DNA of 6,204 nt from an uncultured Eubacteriales bacterium (GTDB lineage Bacteria; Bacillota; Clostridia; Monoglobales; Monoglobaceae). The notes under the pieces are model-generated. The model saw only the letters and a list, made by a program, of their open reading frames with translations, was not told where the DNA came from and did no database searches. The translations under genes were made by a program, and so were the position numbers. Of the stretch, positions 5,228-6,204 are shown one piece after another. Every line of letters starts with the position of its first letter. Within the stretch, counting starts at the first letter, position 1. The stretch lies in assembly GCA_900555375.1 (NCBI GenBank), contig USLC01000048.1, forward strand, positions 1-6,204, read 5' to 3'.

Positions 5228-6204
5228 ATGATAACTAAAGAATATTTTGGAAGTTTAAACGGAGCCGAGGTGTCTTTATACACTTTAAAGGCAAATGATG
5301 ATTTCGGTGTTGAAATCATCAACTACGGCGGAATCATCAAAAAAATCGTATTTAGAGGAACCGATGTTGTCCTCGGCAGAGACAGTCTTGACGAATATCT
5401 TAATAACAATGGCTGCTTTGGCGCATTAATCGGCAGAAACTCGAACAGAATCGAAAATTCTGAATTTGTTTTAAACGGAAAAACGTATAAGGTAGCCAAA
5501 AATGACGGCGAGAACAATCTGCACGGCGGTCTCTGCGGCTTTAATAAAAAGGTATGGACAGCCGAAGAAATTGACGGTGACGAACCGAGTCTTGCTTTAT
5601 CGCTTGTCAGCCCCGACGGTGACGAGGGCTTTCCCGGAGAGTTAAAGCTTACCGTTACATACACCGTAACGCGTGAAAATTCGCTTAAAATTCATTACGA
5701 GGCGGTTTGCGATAAAGATACCGTTGCAAACTTTACAAATCACTCTTACTTTAACCTTAACGGTCATTCAAGCGGAAACGTTGACAATCACACGATTATG
5801 CTAAACTCGCACTTCCACACTCCCAACAAGCCGACCTGTGTGCCTACGGGCGAGGTGCTTATGTCTGAGGGAACCGTGTTTGACTTAAACAAGCCCGTTA
5901 AAATGAAGGATATTTTTGAATCCGAGGCAGAGCAGATTAAGCTTTTCGGCGGATTTGACCACAACTTCTGCCTCGACGGCACAGGCTTCCGCAAGGTTTC
6001 GGAATTTATCGGCGACAAAAGCGGAATCAAAATGGAAACGTATACCGACCTTCCGGGCGTTCAGATATACAGCGGAAACATGATAGAACAAAACCGCGTC
6101 TGCAAGGACGGAGCGGTATATAATGTCCATCAGGGAGTGTGCTTCGAGACGCAGTTCTTCCCCAACTCGCTTAACCTGTCGCACTTCCCGTCAACCATTC
6201 TTAA
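5228..6204 (+). CDS. galM: Aldose 1-epimerase, GalM (partial, C-terminus off the right edge)
   Basis: A cytosolic mutarotase that interconverts alpha and beta anomers of hexoses such as galactose and glucose, feeding the Leloir pathway. 325 codons are visible and remain open to the window end; family members are about 340-350 residues, so only a short tail is missing. The visible TAA in the last three bases is out of frame. Motifs: GRNSNRI (69-75, Arg74), NLHGG (97-101, His99), NHSYFNL (171-177, with His172 as the expected general acid), GGFDHNF (241-247, Asp244) and VCFETQFFPNS (304-314, with Glu307 as the expected general base). All expected active-site residues are present. AGGAGG (5216-5221) is 6 bases before ATG. 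It follows uppP after 34 bases without a terminator, so it is probably in the metA-uppP transcript. No other galactose gene is visible. Confidence 0.96.
   Translation, partial: MITKEYFGSLNGAEVSLYTLKANDDFGVEIINYGGIIKKIVFRGTDVVLGRDSLDEYLNNNGCFGALIGRNSNRIENSEFVLNGKTYKVAKNDGENNLHGGLCGFNKKVWTAEEIDGDEPSLALSLVSPDGDEGFPGELKLTVTYTVTRENSLKIHYEAVCDKDTVANFTNHSYFNLNGHSSGNVDNHTIMLNSHFHTPNKPTCVPTGEVLMSEGTVFDLNKPVKMKDIFESEAEQIKLFGGFDHNFCLDGTGFRKVSEFIGDKSGIKMETYTDLPGVQIYSGNMIEQNRVCKDGAVYNVHQGVCFETQFFPNSLNLSHFPSTIL

Noticed and set aside
6202..6204. Terminal TAA as the galM stop
   Set aside because: Counting from the ATG at 5228, codons end at 6202, so this TAA is out of frame and the gene continues past the window.

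Overview
The window reads as chromosomal DNA from a low- to mid-GC member of the Firmicutes, most likely an anaerobic gut-type clostridium. The reasons are strong purine-rich ribosome binding sites, near-consensus sigma-A promoters with AT-rich flanks, and the protein types (a 58-residue S21, a MetA-type homoserine acetyltransferase, a CadA-like ATPase next to a free HMA domain). This placement is inferred from sequence style; no rRNA or other strict taxonomic marker is present. I see no insertion sequence, CRISPR array, tRNA or prophage gene.

Left part (1-2919), a metal-homeostasis locus. A P1B-type (Zn/Cd/Pb-class) efflux ATPase, cut by the left edge, is read leftward behind a 72-residue free heavy-metal-associated (HMA) protein. 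The two are in the same frame and are separated only by a TAG codon and 12 further codons. Divergent from them is an ArsR/SmtB-family metal-sensing repressor, followed 23 bases later by an AraC-family regulator. The short space between the divergent units holds two overlapping sigma-A-like promoters whose -10 boxes share bases, plus an SmtB-type inverted repeat placed to block both. The simple model is that the ArsR protein represses its own operon and the efflux operon until metal binds.

Middle (2908-3420). rpsU (ribosomal protein S21) is read leftward from a perfect consensus promoter and appears to start at TTG. Its terminator hairpin overlaps the end of the AraC gene. A 307-base gene-free stretch separates it from metA; this holds both divergent promoters and an AT-rich spacer, and I see no SAM riboswitch in it.

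Right part (3421-6204), a rightward set of three closely spaced genes: metA (homoserine O-acetyltransferase, methionine synthesis), uppP (undecaprenyl-diphosphatase, cell-wall lipid carrier recycling) and galM (aldose 1-epimerase, cut by the right edge a little before its end). Gaps of 18 and 34 bases suggest co-transcription, although the functions are unrelated.

Most of the window is ordinary housekeeping sequence. The parts that reward a second look are the compact divergent metal-control region and the in-frame TAG split between the HMA protein and its ATPase.
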